A DNA stretch of 5,154 bases from QHXW01 sp041486185 (GCA_041486185.1 JBGPKX010000391.1:1-5154), one strand, 5' to 3'; numbered from the stretch's first letter, positions 1-4,822 are shown. Numbers and translations: made by a program. The notes: generated by a model from the letters alone, not told the origin.

Positions 1-86
1 GCAGCGCGCATTTTATTCTCCAGCTCGCGTAATCTTGTCTAAGACTTGAGGTCAACGTCGGACAGGCTCTTTGGTGGTTTGCTCAT
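1..86 (-). pseudogene. Possible 5' end of a small minus-strand gene with an in-frame amber stop
   Basis: A minus-strand ATG at 84-86 is preceded by AGGCGG, a plausible but very close Shine-Dalgarno. It opens MSKPPKSLSDVDLKS and then meets TAG at 39-41. The same frame continues beyond the stop as TRLRELENKMRA to the left edge, a charged, heptad-like stretch that could be a coiled coil. A single T-to-A change in a TTG leucine codon would explain the stop. I do not recognise the family, and the fragment is too short to prove it is coding. It could equally be chance. Diverged-repeat copy 1 lies upstream of it in the minus direction. Confidence 0.2.
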
Positions 87-103
87 TCCGCCTGCCGGGG
101 TGC

Positions 104-205
104 TTCATCCGCATAGCGCCGGAGGGCGGCGCGGGCTTGGAGGTGGGTAACCAAAGGCTCGTGCCGTACACTGCCGACTATTACTTCTTCCGCAAGGACG
201 AATAA
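104..205 (+). pseudogene. C-terminal remnant of an unrecognised protein
   Basis: The + strand frame ending in TAA at 203-205 reads IAPEGGAGLEVGNQRL, then VPYTADYYFFRKDE, then stop. The composition (Gly/Glu-rich, then an aromatic cluster and a charged tail) looks like a genuine protein C-terminus rather than noise. The frame is blocked by TGA at 47-49, and the residues before about 110 look unrelated, so the gene has lost its front part. A Rho-independent terminator starts 27 bases after the stop, as expected for a true gene end. I cannot name the family. The alternative is a fortuitous frame in intergenic DNA, but the terminator makes that less likely. Confidence 0.35.
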
Positions 206-210
206 GCACT

Positions 211-323
211 TCAGTCGCCGACACTATCGAATCCTGGCGCGGTTCCACCTTCAAGACTGCGCTGGGTTTTTTCTCAAGATTCAGCAGTGGAACGTTAGTG
301 GCCGGGATGCAAGTCGGAGGCGC
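211..323 (+). repeat. Diverged direct repeat, copy 1 (carries a terminator)
   Basis: This block matches 841-975 in the same orientation. Shared landmarks in order are CCGACAC, a perfect 17-base match ATCCTGGCGCGGTTCCA (231-247 and 866-882), GTTTTTTC followed by CTCAA, ATTCAG, GTGGAA followed by TTA, and GGCCGGGA followed by CAA and GTCGG. Offsets grow from 635 to about 650 bases, because copy 2 has roughly a dozen extra bases after the T-run. Both copies contain a hairpin plus T-tract. Nothing resembling transposon ends was found. Confidence 0.6.
233..272 (+). terminator. Rho-independent terminator in repeat copy 1
   Basis: The left arm CCTGGCGCGG (233-242), a 14-base loop and the right arm CTGCGCTGGG (257-266) form a 10-pair stem that includes three G-U pairs. 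Six T's follow at 267-272. On the minus strand the three wobbles become A-C mismatches and no T-run follows, so the element works in + strand transcripts. It stands 27 bases after the stop codon at 203-205. Confidence 0.65.
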
Positions 324-399
324 GTTCCTACCGGTCCCGAGTAAGTACCCGCGACAGCCGCCACAATACCCACCACTGCGCATGCTGGGAGTATGGATC

Positions 400-681
400 T
401 CACTGAAGGGCTGCAAAACCCTTGAGACGGCCTACCACCGTGGCGCTAGCCGCTTTTGCTCTCTCGTGCTCTTCCAAGACCGAAGCCCTCAAGCGAGCTT
501 CCACCGGGGTGGCTGCTCTTGCTTTCTGGTGCTCTTCCAAGACCGAATTGCAAACGGCGACGCACTCGTTGCAGATGAACACACGGCTATCGGACGGATT
601 TGAAATGAGCGTATCGACCTGGTCCTGCGTTTTGCCGCAAAACGAACATCTGATTTCATCTTCGCGGCGCTTGCCGAACAT
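400..681 (-). CDS. Stand-alone ClpX-type C4 zinc-finger protein
   Basis: This 93-residue protein is essentially the N-terminal zinc-binding domain of ClpX without its AAA+ ATPase. The metal site is C12-x2-C15-x21-C37-x2-C40, in the context CSFCGKTQ and FICNECVAVC, which matches the ClpX consensus closely. In ClpX this domain dimerises and binds adaptors and substrates. Small free-standing versions exist in many bacteria, usually without an assigned function, so a role as adaptor or regulator is inference. Residues 46-88 are two tandem copies of a 21-22-residue Ser-Val-Leu-Glu-Glu-His unit, probably helical. The ATG at 679-681 sits just ahead of the finger, and its ribosome binding site is weak. 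No neighbour suggests an operon, and 199 bases separate it from the terminator/repeat upstream in its reading direction. Confidence 0.85.
   Translation of the reverse strand: MFGKRREDEIRCSFCGKTQDQVDTLISNPSDSRVFICNECVAVCNSVLEEHQKARAATPVEARLRASVLEEHERAKAASATVVGRLKGFAALQ
418..546 (-). repeat. Tandem duplication inside the zinc-finger gene
   Basis: Two adjacent units (484-546, 63 bases; 418-483, 66 bases) encode residues 46-66 and 67-88 of the ClpX-type finger protein. On the + strand both end in the identical 18-mer GTGCTCTTCCAAGACCGA (466-483 and 529-546) and share CCACCG near the other end. They differ by one codon, so the reading frame is kept. Both encode SVLEEH followed by a Lys/Arg/Ala-rich stretch. 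Confidence 0.8.
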
Positions 682-840
682 GATCCCAGTATGGCGAGGG
701 AGCGGCGGAAGTCAAGATCCGCGAAAGTTGAAGTTGGCGCTGCTCATCGAGCTAAGGCTTAGTGGTTTCGGTGAAGATCGAAAGATGCTGCGCCTCGGAG
801 CCAAAAGATTGCTTGCCTTCGGGCGACATTTCAGCCAGAT

Positions 841-975
841 TGGAGGCCGACACCGGTTCGTGCCTATCCTGGCGCGGTTCCATTCTCCGCGAGCCGCGCC
901 AGTTTTTTCCCTCAACATTTATTCGACATTCAGACTGTGGAATTTTAGCGGGCCGGGACCCAACCGTCGGCGGAT
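841..975 (+). repeat. Diverged direct repeat, copy 2 (carries a terminator)
   Basis: This is the second copy of the block at 211-323, with the same order of conserved islands and a longer spacer (about 916-927) after the T-run. It ends about 15 bases before the nuclease-core fragment begins. Together the copies bracket the zinc-finger gene. The 682-840 stretch between that gene and this copy holds no recognisable gene. It would contain any promoter for the zinc-finger gene, but no convincing -35/-10 pair was seen. Confidence 0.6.
869..908 (+). terminator. Rho-independent terminator in repeat copy 2
   Basis: CTGGCGCGG (869-877) and CCGCGCCAG (894-902) form a perfect 9-pair GC-rich stem around a 16-base loop. 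Six T's follow at 903-908. It is oriented for + strand transcripts. No convincing + strand gene ends just before it, so it is either an orphan left by duplication or protection against readthrough towards 991 and beyond. Confidence 0.65.
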
Positions 976-990
976 GTTGACCCAGGCCCC

Positions 991-1128
991 TTGAATTCCA
1001 CCGCGCTTGCGCGCAGATTGAGATGTCCGGATATCGATGATGGTTCCCTCCACATCGATAAGGTCAAGTTCGGTGCGTATGCGGACAGCACCAATGACGC
1101 CGTGCAAGCGCTGATGGATTACAGCCGG
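991..1128 (-). pseudogene. Core fragment of a PD-(D/E)XK nuclease-like protein
   Basis: The minus-strand frame contains HGVIGAVRIRTELDLIDVEG followed by TIIDIRTSQSARKRGGI. This matches the RecB/Cas4-type PD-(D/E)XK core: a beta strand with an Asp in D-L-I-D, a short turn, then I-I-D-x-K-T. Here the usual catalytic lysine is arginine (IDIRT), so the site is probably dead. Homology stops near 991, and the frame then runs through non-homologous sequence to a stop at 919. Upstream residues (to an ATG at 1225-1227) are not recognisable. The family normally has about 250 or more residues, so this is a fragment. A second fragment of what looks like the same family lies at 1453-1683, on the same strand but in reversed order. 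Confidence 0.45.
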
Positions 1129-1452
1129 CCAAATCTTGGGTGCTACGCGAAACTTGGGGAGACATTCCAGAACTTTCGCTTCTTGTGAAACAAAACGGGC
1201 GAATGCGCTTAATCTACTTGGCAACATAGCCCCGAAGATTGCGCCGGCTCAGCGGAAGCGCTGGGCGGCGGTGAAGTTGTTGCCGTGCGTGGCACGCCTG
1301 CTATCGCCAGCCTGCGGGCCATCGTGAACGGTGAGAGCGTAACAACGCAGTTCGCGCACAAAAGCCTGGGTCCCCAGGGGCGACTCCGAAAACGATGCAA
1401 GCGGTTAACAGCGATGCAGATCTCCTAAACCCCACGTGCGCGCCGAATGAGC
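1129..1452. other. Stretch without a recognisable gene
   Basis: Frames on both strands were read. A + strand frame over about 1239-1428 (containing VVAVRGTPAIASLRAIVNGE) and the minus-strand continuation upstream of 1227 are open for a while, but neither resembles a family I know and neither has a good start. No hairpin terminator, tRNA or repeat was seen. It is probably junk between the two nuclease fragments. Confidence 0.5.
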
Positions 1453-1683
1453 TCATGAGTCCACGACGCCACCAAAATCTTGTTCGCAGCGGTGCCAGTA
1501 TGGGCAGTGATGACGGCTGCAGCCGATCGCGTCTCGGTTGGGAATATAGCAGCCACGCTTCATGGCTTGTTGCGCCAGCGGATACAATGCATCGGTCCCT
1601 TGAGTATCCGCCGCGGTGACCCCCAAGGGGATGTTGTCGGTCAGGTCCAATTCGTCCAGCGGATCCTCGGCATTGCCGCCTGA
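1453..1683 (-). pseudogene. C-terminal fragment of a PD-(D/E)XK nuclease-like protein
   Basis: The minus-strand frame is open from an in-frame TGA at 1684-1686 down to the stop at 1453-1455. It reads ALYPLAQQAMKRGCYIPNRD and then IGCSRHHCPYWHRCEQDFGG. A C-x4-C-x5-C cluster after an 'x-G-x-Y-x-P-N-R' turn is typical of the C-terminal, often Fe-S-binding, end of RecB/AddB/Cas4-like exonucleases. Only TTG (1648-1650) is available as a start, and the nuclease core is absent upstream, so this is a tail without a body. The core-like fragment lies downstream at 991-1128, so the gene has been rearranged or two relatives have decayed side by side. The identification rests on motif recall, not alignment. 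Confidence 0.45.
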
Positions 1684-1757
1684 TCACCGGTCTCGTCGGT
1701 TCAACCCGCTAGCTCTCCACGCTGTTTGCGACAGATCCCAATGTTCAGCTTCGCGTA

Positions 1758-1774
1758 CGTACAATGGCTGTACG
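1758..1774. promoter_or_regulatory. Inverted repeat just upstream of the operon start
   Basis: CGTACAATGGCTGTACG is a perfect 6-base inverted repeat around a 5-base centre. It ends on the first G of the GGGGAGG ribosome binding site (1774-1780). The position suits an operator or a small RNA structure controlling the operon. It is short enough to be chance, and no clear sigma-70 pair was found in 1684-1757. Confidence 0.3.
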
Positions 1775-1786
1775 GGGAGGACCCAC

Positions 1787-2464
1787 ATGAACTGGTCAAC
1801 AACGTTGTATGTGATGGCCGCGGCCATGGCGGTCTGCGCCGCGCCGAATCGTTTGCGGGCGGAGATCATCAATTTCGATGCGACTCCGGCGGGCGCTCTG
1901 CCCTCGGGCTGGACCTCGGCCATGACCCACACCGGCGGCGCGCCCAAGTGGGAAGTGGTGGCCGATAGCACGGCCCCCAGCAAGCCGAACGTGCTGGCGC
2001 AACTTTCGAACGATCCAACCGACGGGCGATTTCCGCTGGCCATTCTGGAGAAAGCAAATTTCAAAGACGGCGAGCTCAGCGTGAGGACCAGGGCGATCTC
2101 CGGCCACGTGGATCAGGGCGCCGGGCTGGTATGGCGCTATCGCGATCCCAACAACTATTACCTGGTGCGGGCCAACGCGCTCGAAGACAACGTCGTGCTG
2201 TACAAAGTCGAGCGGGGCCGGCGTAGCTCAATCGCGCCCAAAGGCACGCCGCGCGCAACATATGGAGTGAAACACAAGGTGCCCTCCCAGGTGTGGAACA
2301 CGTTGCGCGTCACTTTCCAGGGGCCGCAGTTCGCGGTCTATTTCAACGGGCAGAAACTGTTCGAAGTGGAAGATGCGACCTTCACCGAGCCGGGCAAGGC
2401 CGGTCTTTGGACCAAGGCCGACAGCGTGATTCATTTCGATGATTTCGAAGTGACCGAGAAGTGA
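1787..2464 (+). CDS. Secreted concanavalin-like (DUF1080/LamG-type) protein
   Basis: This protein has 225 residues. The ATG at 1787 is chosen because GGGGAGG sits 6 bases ahead and a signal peptide follows at once. The earlier in-frame ATG at 1616 would add 57 residues of non-protein-like sequence. Residues 1-25 form a signal peptide (hydrophobic about 7-19, likely cut after RLRA), so the protein is exported. The rest is rich in beta strands and reads like the jelly-roll family that includes DUF1080 and LamG: N-F-D near 29-31, then GAGLVWRYRDPNNYYLVRAN, then VWNTLRVTFQG and AVYFNGQKLFEVED, ending GLWTKADSVIHFDDFEV. Such domains bind or cleave glycans in some families, but no catalytic pair is evident, so a specific role is not claimed. 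It is the first gene of the operon, 3 bases before the ChrB-domain gene. Confidence 0.8.
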   Translation: MNWSTTLYVMAAAMAVCAAPNRLRAEIINFDATPAGALPSGWTSAMTHTGGAPKWEVVADSTAPSKPNVLAQLSNDPTDGRFPLAILEKANFKDGELSVRTRAISGHVDQGAGLVWRYRDPNNYYLVRANALEDNVVLYKVERGRRSSIAPKGTPRATYGVKHKVPSQVWNTLRVTFQGPQFAVYFNGQKLFEVEDATFTEPGKAGLWTKADSVIHFDDFEVTEK

Positions 2465-2467
2465 GCC

Positions 2468-2896
2468 ATGAAGTGGATCACGCGTGAAAAGGTGAAGGTG
2501 GACCGCGTCGCGTGTCCGTGGCTGATCCGGAAATTCATCGACCCTGAAGCCGAGTTTGTGTTTCTGCCGCCGGAAACGGACTGGTCGAAGATCACCGAAG
2601 GAATCGTCTACGACGTTCCGCATTGCGAACTCGGGCACCACGGCGAGGATGTCTCCTTCGATTCCATCCTGAAGAAGTATCAGCTCGCCGATCCGGCCCT
2701 GATTCTGCTGGGAGAGATCGTGCGCGCGGCCGACTCTCACCCCAGCAAACCTCATCCGGCCGGCGAAGGCTTGCGCTGGGTTGCGCATGGATTTGCTTCG
2801 CTAGGATGGAATGATCGCGAGATCCTGGACCGTGAATTTATCGTTTACGACGCTCTCTATGCGGAATGCAGGCGTCTGGTTCAAGCGGCGGGGTGA
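2468..2896 (+). CDS. ChrB C-terminal domain (chromate resistance) protein
   Basis: This 142-residue protein corresponds to the ChrB C-terminal domain (chromate-resistance exported/ChrB family). Diagnostic parts are DRVACPWLIRKFIDPEAEF (residues 12-30), YDVPHCELGHHGEDVSFDSI (48-67), a helix DPALILLGEIVRAAD (75-89) and HGFASLGWNDREIL near the end. Cys16, Cys53, His52, His57 and His58 are candidate metal or redox ligands. Full ChrB proteins have about 300 residues with an extra N-terminal domain that is missing here, as in many free-standing homologues. ChrB is implicated in chromate sensing or resistance together with the ChrA exporter, but no chrA lies in this window. No signal peptide is visible, so it is cytoplasmic. 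The ATG follows the previous stop by 3 bases with a purine-rich lead (GAGAAGTGAG), implying translational coupling. Confidence 0.88.
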   Translation: MKWITREKVKVDRVACPWLIRKFIDPEAEFVFLPPETDWSKITEGIVYDVPHCELGHHGEDVSFDSILKKYQLADPALILLGEIVRAADSHPSKPHPAGEGLRWVAHGFASLGWNDREILDREFIVYDALYAECRRLVQAAG

Positions 2897-2920
2897 CTCG
2901 TGGTTTTCACCAGATTTTCA

Positions 2921-2943
2921 GAATTGTTGCATTCCGGCAATTC
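2921..2943. repeat. Small inverted repeat in the intercistronic gap
   Basis: GAATTG (2921-2926) and CAATTC (2938-2943) pair across 11 bases in the 65-base gap before the DUF1259 gene. There is no T-run, so it is not a classical terminator. It might be an mRNA-processing or binding site, or chance. Confidence 0.2.
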
Positions 2944-2961
2944 ATCTTGGAGATAAGCGTA

Positions 2962-3867
2962 ATGAAAAAGACGATTCTGTTTGCTATGGCCTGCGCGCTG
3001 ACGGCGCCGGCGTGGAGCGCAACCGATTCGCCGGCAATGCCGGCAGACTATCAGAAAGCGCTGGACACGCTTGGCAAGAAGGGCGACTACAAGGACTCCG
3101 TACTGAAAATCAACATTCCGCGCAACGATCTGCATGTGAGCGTGGCCGGCGTGGCGACACCCACTCCGTTCGGCTTCGGCGGCTGGCTCGCGATGACCAA
3201 GGGCGAAGGCGGGATGGATGTGATGATGGGCGATCTGGTGCTGCTCGAAAACGAAGTGAACCCGGTGATGTCCGCGCTGCTGGATAATGGACTCGAAGCT
3301 ACGGCGCTGCACAATCACTTCTTCTTCGAAGAACCGCGCATCTTCTACATGCACGTGCACGGGCATGGCAAGGCCGAAGACCTGGCACGCCGCGCCAAGC
3401 CGGCTGTGGGCCTGATCGGACATGTAGCCGGGCCGGCGCCCGCGTCCGGCACAGGTTCGGCGCTGAGTGGCTCCATCGACGCCGCCAAGATCGCGCAAAT
3501 CGTGGGCCATGCGGGCGAGCAGAGTGGACCGGTGTACAAGATCACGATTAGCCGCGACGACCTGCACATTCGTGAAATGGGCGCGGCCATCAACGCGCGC
3601 ATGGGCTTGAACACCTGGGCGGCGTTTATCGGCTCCGATCAGGATGCGGCGGTGGCGGGCGACGTGGCGATGCTGGCGCACGAGATCACGCCGGTGTTGA
3701 AGGCGCTGCGCGCGAACGGCATCGACGTGGTTTCAATCCACCAGCACATGACCACCACGCAACCCACGATTTTCTTCCTGCACTACTGGGGACGCGGGCC
3801 GGCCGAAAAACTCGCCGCGGGTTTCAAAGCCGCGCTCGATGAGCTGGGGAAGAAGGCCCATCATTAG
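2962..3867 (+). CDS. Exported protein with two DUF1259 (LppY/LpqO) domains
   Basis: This protein has 301 residues. ATG 2962 follows GGAG by 9 bases and opens a signal peptide, MKKTILFAMACALTAPAWSA, probably cut after residue 20, with no lipobox Cys at the cleavage site. Two homologous DUF1259 halves follow. Half 1 (about 27-155) has R-N-D-L-H (54-58), an N-x-V-x-P-V-M helix (97-103) and a histidine cluster, H117-N-H119 then Y-M-H131-V-H133-G-H135. Half 2 (about 172-296) repeats the order: R-D-D-L-H (198-202), E-I-T-P-V-L (241-246), H260-Q-H262 and H274-Y-W-G-R-G. The paired His clusters suggest metal binding, but the biochemical function of this family is unknown to me. DUF1259 genes commonly accompany ChrB-type genes, supporting a periplasmic role in metal or oxyanion tolerance. 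Its 3' end overlaps or abuts the MFS gene. Confidence 0.88.
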   Translation: MKKTILFAMACALTAPAWSATDSPAMPADYQKALDTLGKKGDYKDSVLKINIPRNDLHVSVAGVATPTPFGFGGWLAMTKGEGGMDVMMGDLVLLENEVNPVMSALLDNGLEATALHNHFFFEEPRIFYMHVHGHGKAEDLARRAKPAVGLIGHVAGPAPASGTGSALSGSIDAAKIAQIVGHAGEQSGPVYKITISRDDLHIREMGAAINARMGLNTWAAFIGSDQDAAVAGDVAMLAHEITPVLKALRANGIDVVSIHQHMTTTQPTIFFLHYWGRGPAEKLAAGFKAALDELGKKAHH

Positions 3868-4150
3868 TCTCGCGCGCGACCGGCTTCGGGAATCTCTCGG
3901 TCTCAAGCACAACCTCGTTCTGATGCTTGTGGCGATCATAGTCATTGGAGCCGGCGAAGAAACGTGGATGCGCTTTGTCCCGAAATATCTCGAATCGCTG
4001 GGCGCGGCGGCGCTGGTGATCGGGTTGTACGACGGGCTGAAGACGCTGCTGGGCGCTGTCTATGCCCACCCGGGCGGCGTGGTGACGGATCGCTGGGGGC
4101 ATCGCAAGGGGCTGATGGCGTTACACGGAGGCCATGCAGCCGACCGGTGA
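3839..4150 (+). pseudogene. 5' fragment of an MFS transporter
   Basis: This frame encodes the amino end of a Major Facilitator Superfamily inner-membrane transporter. TM1 is around LVLMLVAIIVIGAG (26-39) and TM2 around LVIGLYDGLKTLLGAV. Loop motif A follows (GGVVTDRWGHRKG; family pattern G-x3-D-R-x-G-R-R). Homology ends near 4120, and the last nine codons read antisense through an enolase-family fragment to TGA at 4148-4150. A normal MFS protein has about 400 residues and 12 helices, so this one cannot transport. ATG 3839 overlaps the DUF1259 gene by 29 bases with a poor ribosome site. An ATT at 3863, overlapping the upstream TAG and set 6 bases after AGAAGG, is a better-placed but non-canonical start. 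It was presumably the efflux component of the ChrB/DUF1259 operon. Confidence 0.8.
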
Positions 4151-4444
4151 TCCGGCGAAGTGAATCACCGTCTGAACGCCATACATGGATGCGTAATCGG
4201 CAATGCGCTTTGTCTCGCGGATCCCGCCCGCCGTTAGGGGGTCCGGATAGATGATATCGACAGCCCGATGATCGATCAAATCCCGAACCCAATTTTTCGG
4301 CGCATCGCTCCCGGGTCCCAGGTTGCCGACATCAATCATGTCCTCGGCCCAGGCCAGGTCGTATTTCTCGAACGCGCGCGCGTACCGGATGCTATCGTTC
4401 ACGGGCATCTCCGAGCCGCGACTATCCGGACATGCTTCCTTCAC
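4121..4444 (-). pseudogene. Fragment of an enolase-superfamily (mandelate racemase-like) dehydratase
   Basis: The minus-strand frame (107 codons, from a GTG at 4442-4444) carries the barrel half of a mandelate racemase/muconate-lactonising-type enzyme: YARAFEKYDLAWAEDMI, then DLIDHRAVDIIYPDPLTAGG, then ETKRIADYASMYGV and IHFAGSPVGCMASV. These enzymes abstract a proton alpha to a carboxylate using Mg2+, often dehydrating sugar acids. About the first half of the protein is missing. The strand carrying the expected T-G-E metal ligand is absent: W-V-R-D-L-I-D follows directly on A-P-K-N near 4288, which looks like an in-frame deletion of roughly 25-30 codons. The 3' end is cut after C-M-A-S-V by a TAA at the junction with the MFS fragment. 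It is therefore triply broken and surely inactive. Confidence 0.8.
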
Positions 4445-4631
4445 TCTTCTTTCTTCTTTGGCAAGCGCGCCCGTATAAGTATTGAGTCAATAAGTTTAAG
4501 TTGACGATCACGTTCTGCGTCTTCTGCGTAAACCAGCCAAGCGGATTGTTTCCGATTGCGCCGTCCGTCCAGAGCCGAGCTCTCACAACTGGATTTGGGC
4601 GCTTGGAAGATATTGAGAAGCGACCTCTTAA
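4445..4631. other. Unassigned spacer
   Basis: This stretch separates the enolase-like and hydrolase-like fragments. It is open in one frame on each strand, but neither translation (for example a basic minus-strand peptide ending RARLPKKKEE) resembles a family I recognise, and none has a convincing ribosome site. The purine-rich minus-strand run ending just before 4444 resembles a ribosome binding site only by base composition. Confidence 0.4.
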
Positions 4632-4787
4632 TCGGCAGATCCGATGGTTGGGATGTCGCCGCGGCGCGGGTACGGCGCGTCCAGTTTTTCAACCTCGGAG
4701 AACGGGGTTGATCGCCTCAGTGACGATGTGCTGGCCGTCATTGACGCGCTAAAACTTAACAGACCCGGAGGCTTGCTGAACTGTTGA
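4632..4787 (+). pseudogene. Scrap of an alpha/beta-hydrolase gene
   Basis: The + strand frame from 4641 reads PMVGMSPRRGYGASS and later VDRLSDDVLAVIDALKLNRP. This matches the segment of alpha/beta-hydrolase-fold enzymes between the 'D-x-R-G-x-G-x-S' turn and the helix just before the nucleophile elbow. Family members continue after R-P with the strand leading to G-H-S-x-G. Here the sequence changes at about 4767 to GGLLNC and stops at 4785-4787, so the catalytic Ser, Asp and His are all absent. An in-frame TAA at 4629-4631 closes the left side. Only about 42 family-like residues survive of a normal 280-320. It is a clear remnant with no function as a protein. Confidence 0.6.
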
Positions 4788-4822
4788 GCATGTTTAACCT
4801 GAGTATTCAACCCTGTGTGGTC

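Noticed and set aside
105..416. Minus-strand open frame of 103 codons overlapping the 3' end of the zinc-finger gene
   Set aside because: It is Pro/Arg/Ser-rich with no family resemblance, it runs antisense through the terminator of repeat copy 1, and it covers the more convincing + strand C-terminal remnant.
422..994. Long + strand open frame antisense to the zinc-finger gene
   Set aside because: Its first part is the mirror of the finger gene's tandem repeat and its second part reads through a terminator hairpin. The composition is not protein-like.
1239..1428. + strand frame with VVAVRGTPAIASLRAIVNGE
   Set aside because: It reads smoothly, but I recognise no family, it has no start or ribosome site, and it ends in basic junk. 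It is left as unassigned.
1301..1687. Minus-strand 128-codon open frame
   Set aside because: Arg/Ser/Cys-rich shadow overlapping the better supported nuclease-tail frame, with no recognisable motif.
1701..1730. ECF-sigma-like promoter (CAAC then TGTT spaced about 17 bases) before the operon
   Set aside because: Only partial matches to the two short motifs in GC-rich DNA, not enough to call without transcript data.
1616..1786. Longer start for the concanavalin-like gene
   Set aside because: The extra 57 residues are low-quality sequence overlapping the nuclease fragment. The downstream ATG has an excellent ribosome site and a signal peptide.
2228..2788. Minus-strand 186-codon open frame
   Set aside because: Antisense shadow of the ChrB-domain gene and of the end of the preceding gene, caused by GC-rich codon usage.
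2881..3681. Minus-strand 266-codon open frame
   Set aside because: Antisense of the DUF1259 gene. Its His/Arg-rich translation is typical of a mirror frame.
4441..4692. Minus-strand 83-codon open frame ending RARLPKKKEE, stop overlapping the enolase fragment's GTG
   Set aside because: The overlap looks operon-like, but the protein is unrecognised and its front is antisense to the hydrolase scrap. Chance is likelier.
4760..4822. Possible terminator after the haem-binding-domain gene on the minus strand
   Set aside because: Only weak self-complementarity (TGCT/AGCA around AACTGT) with no T-run, so not supported.
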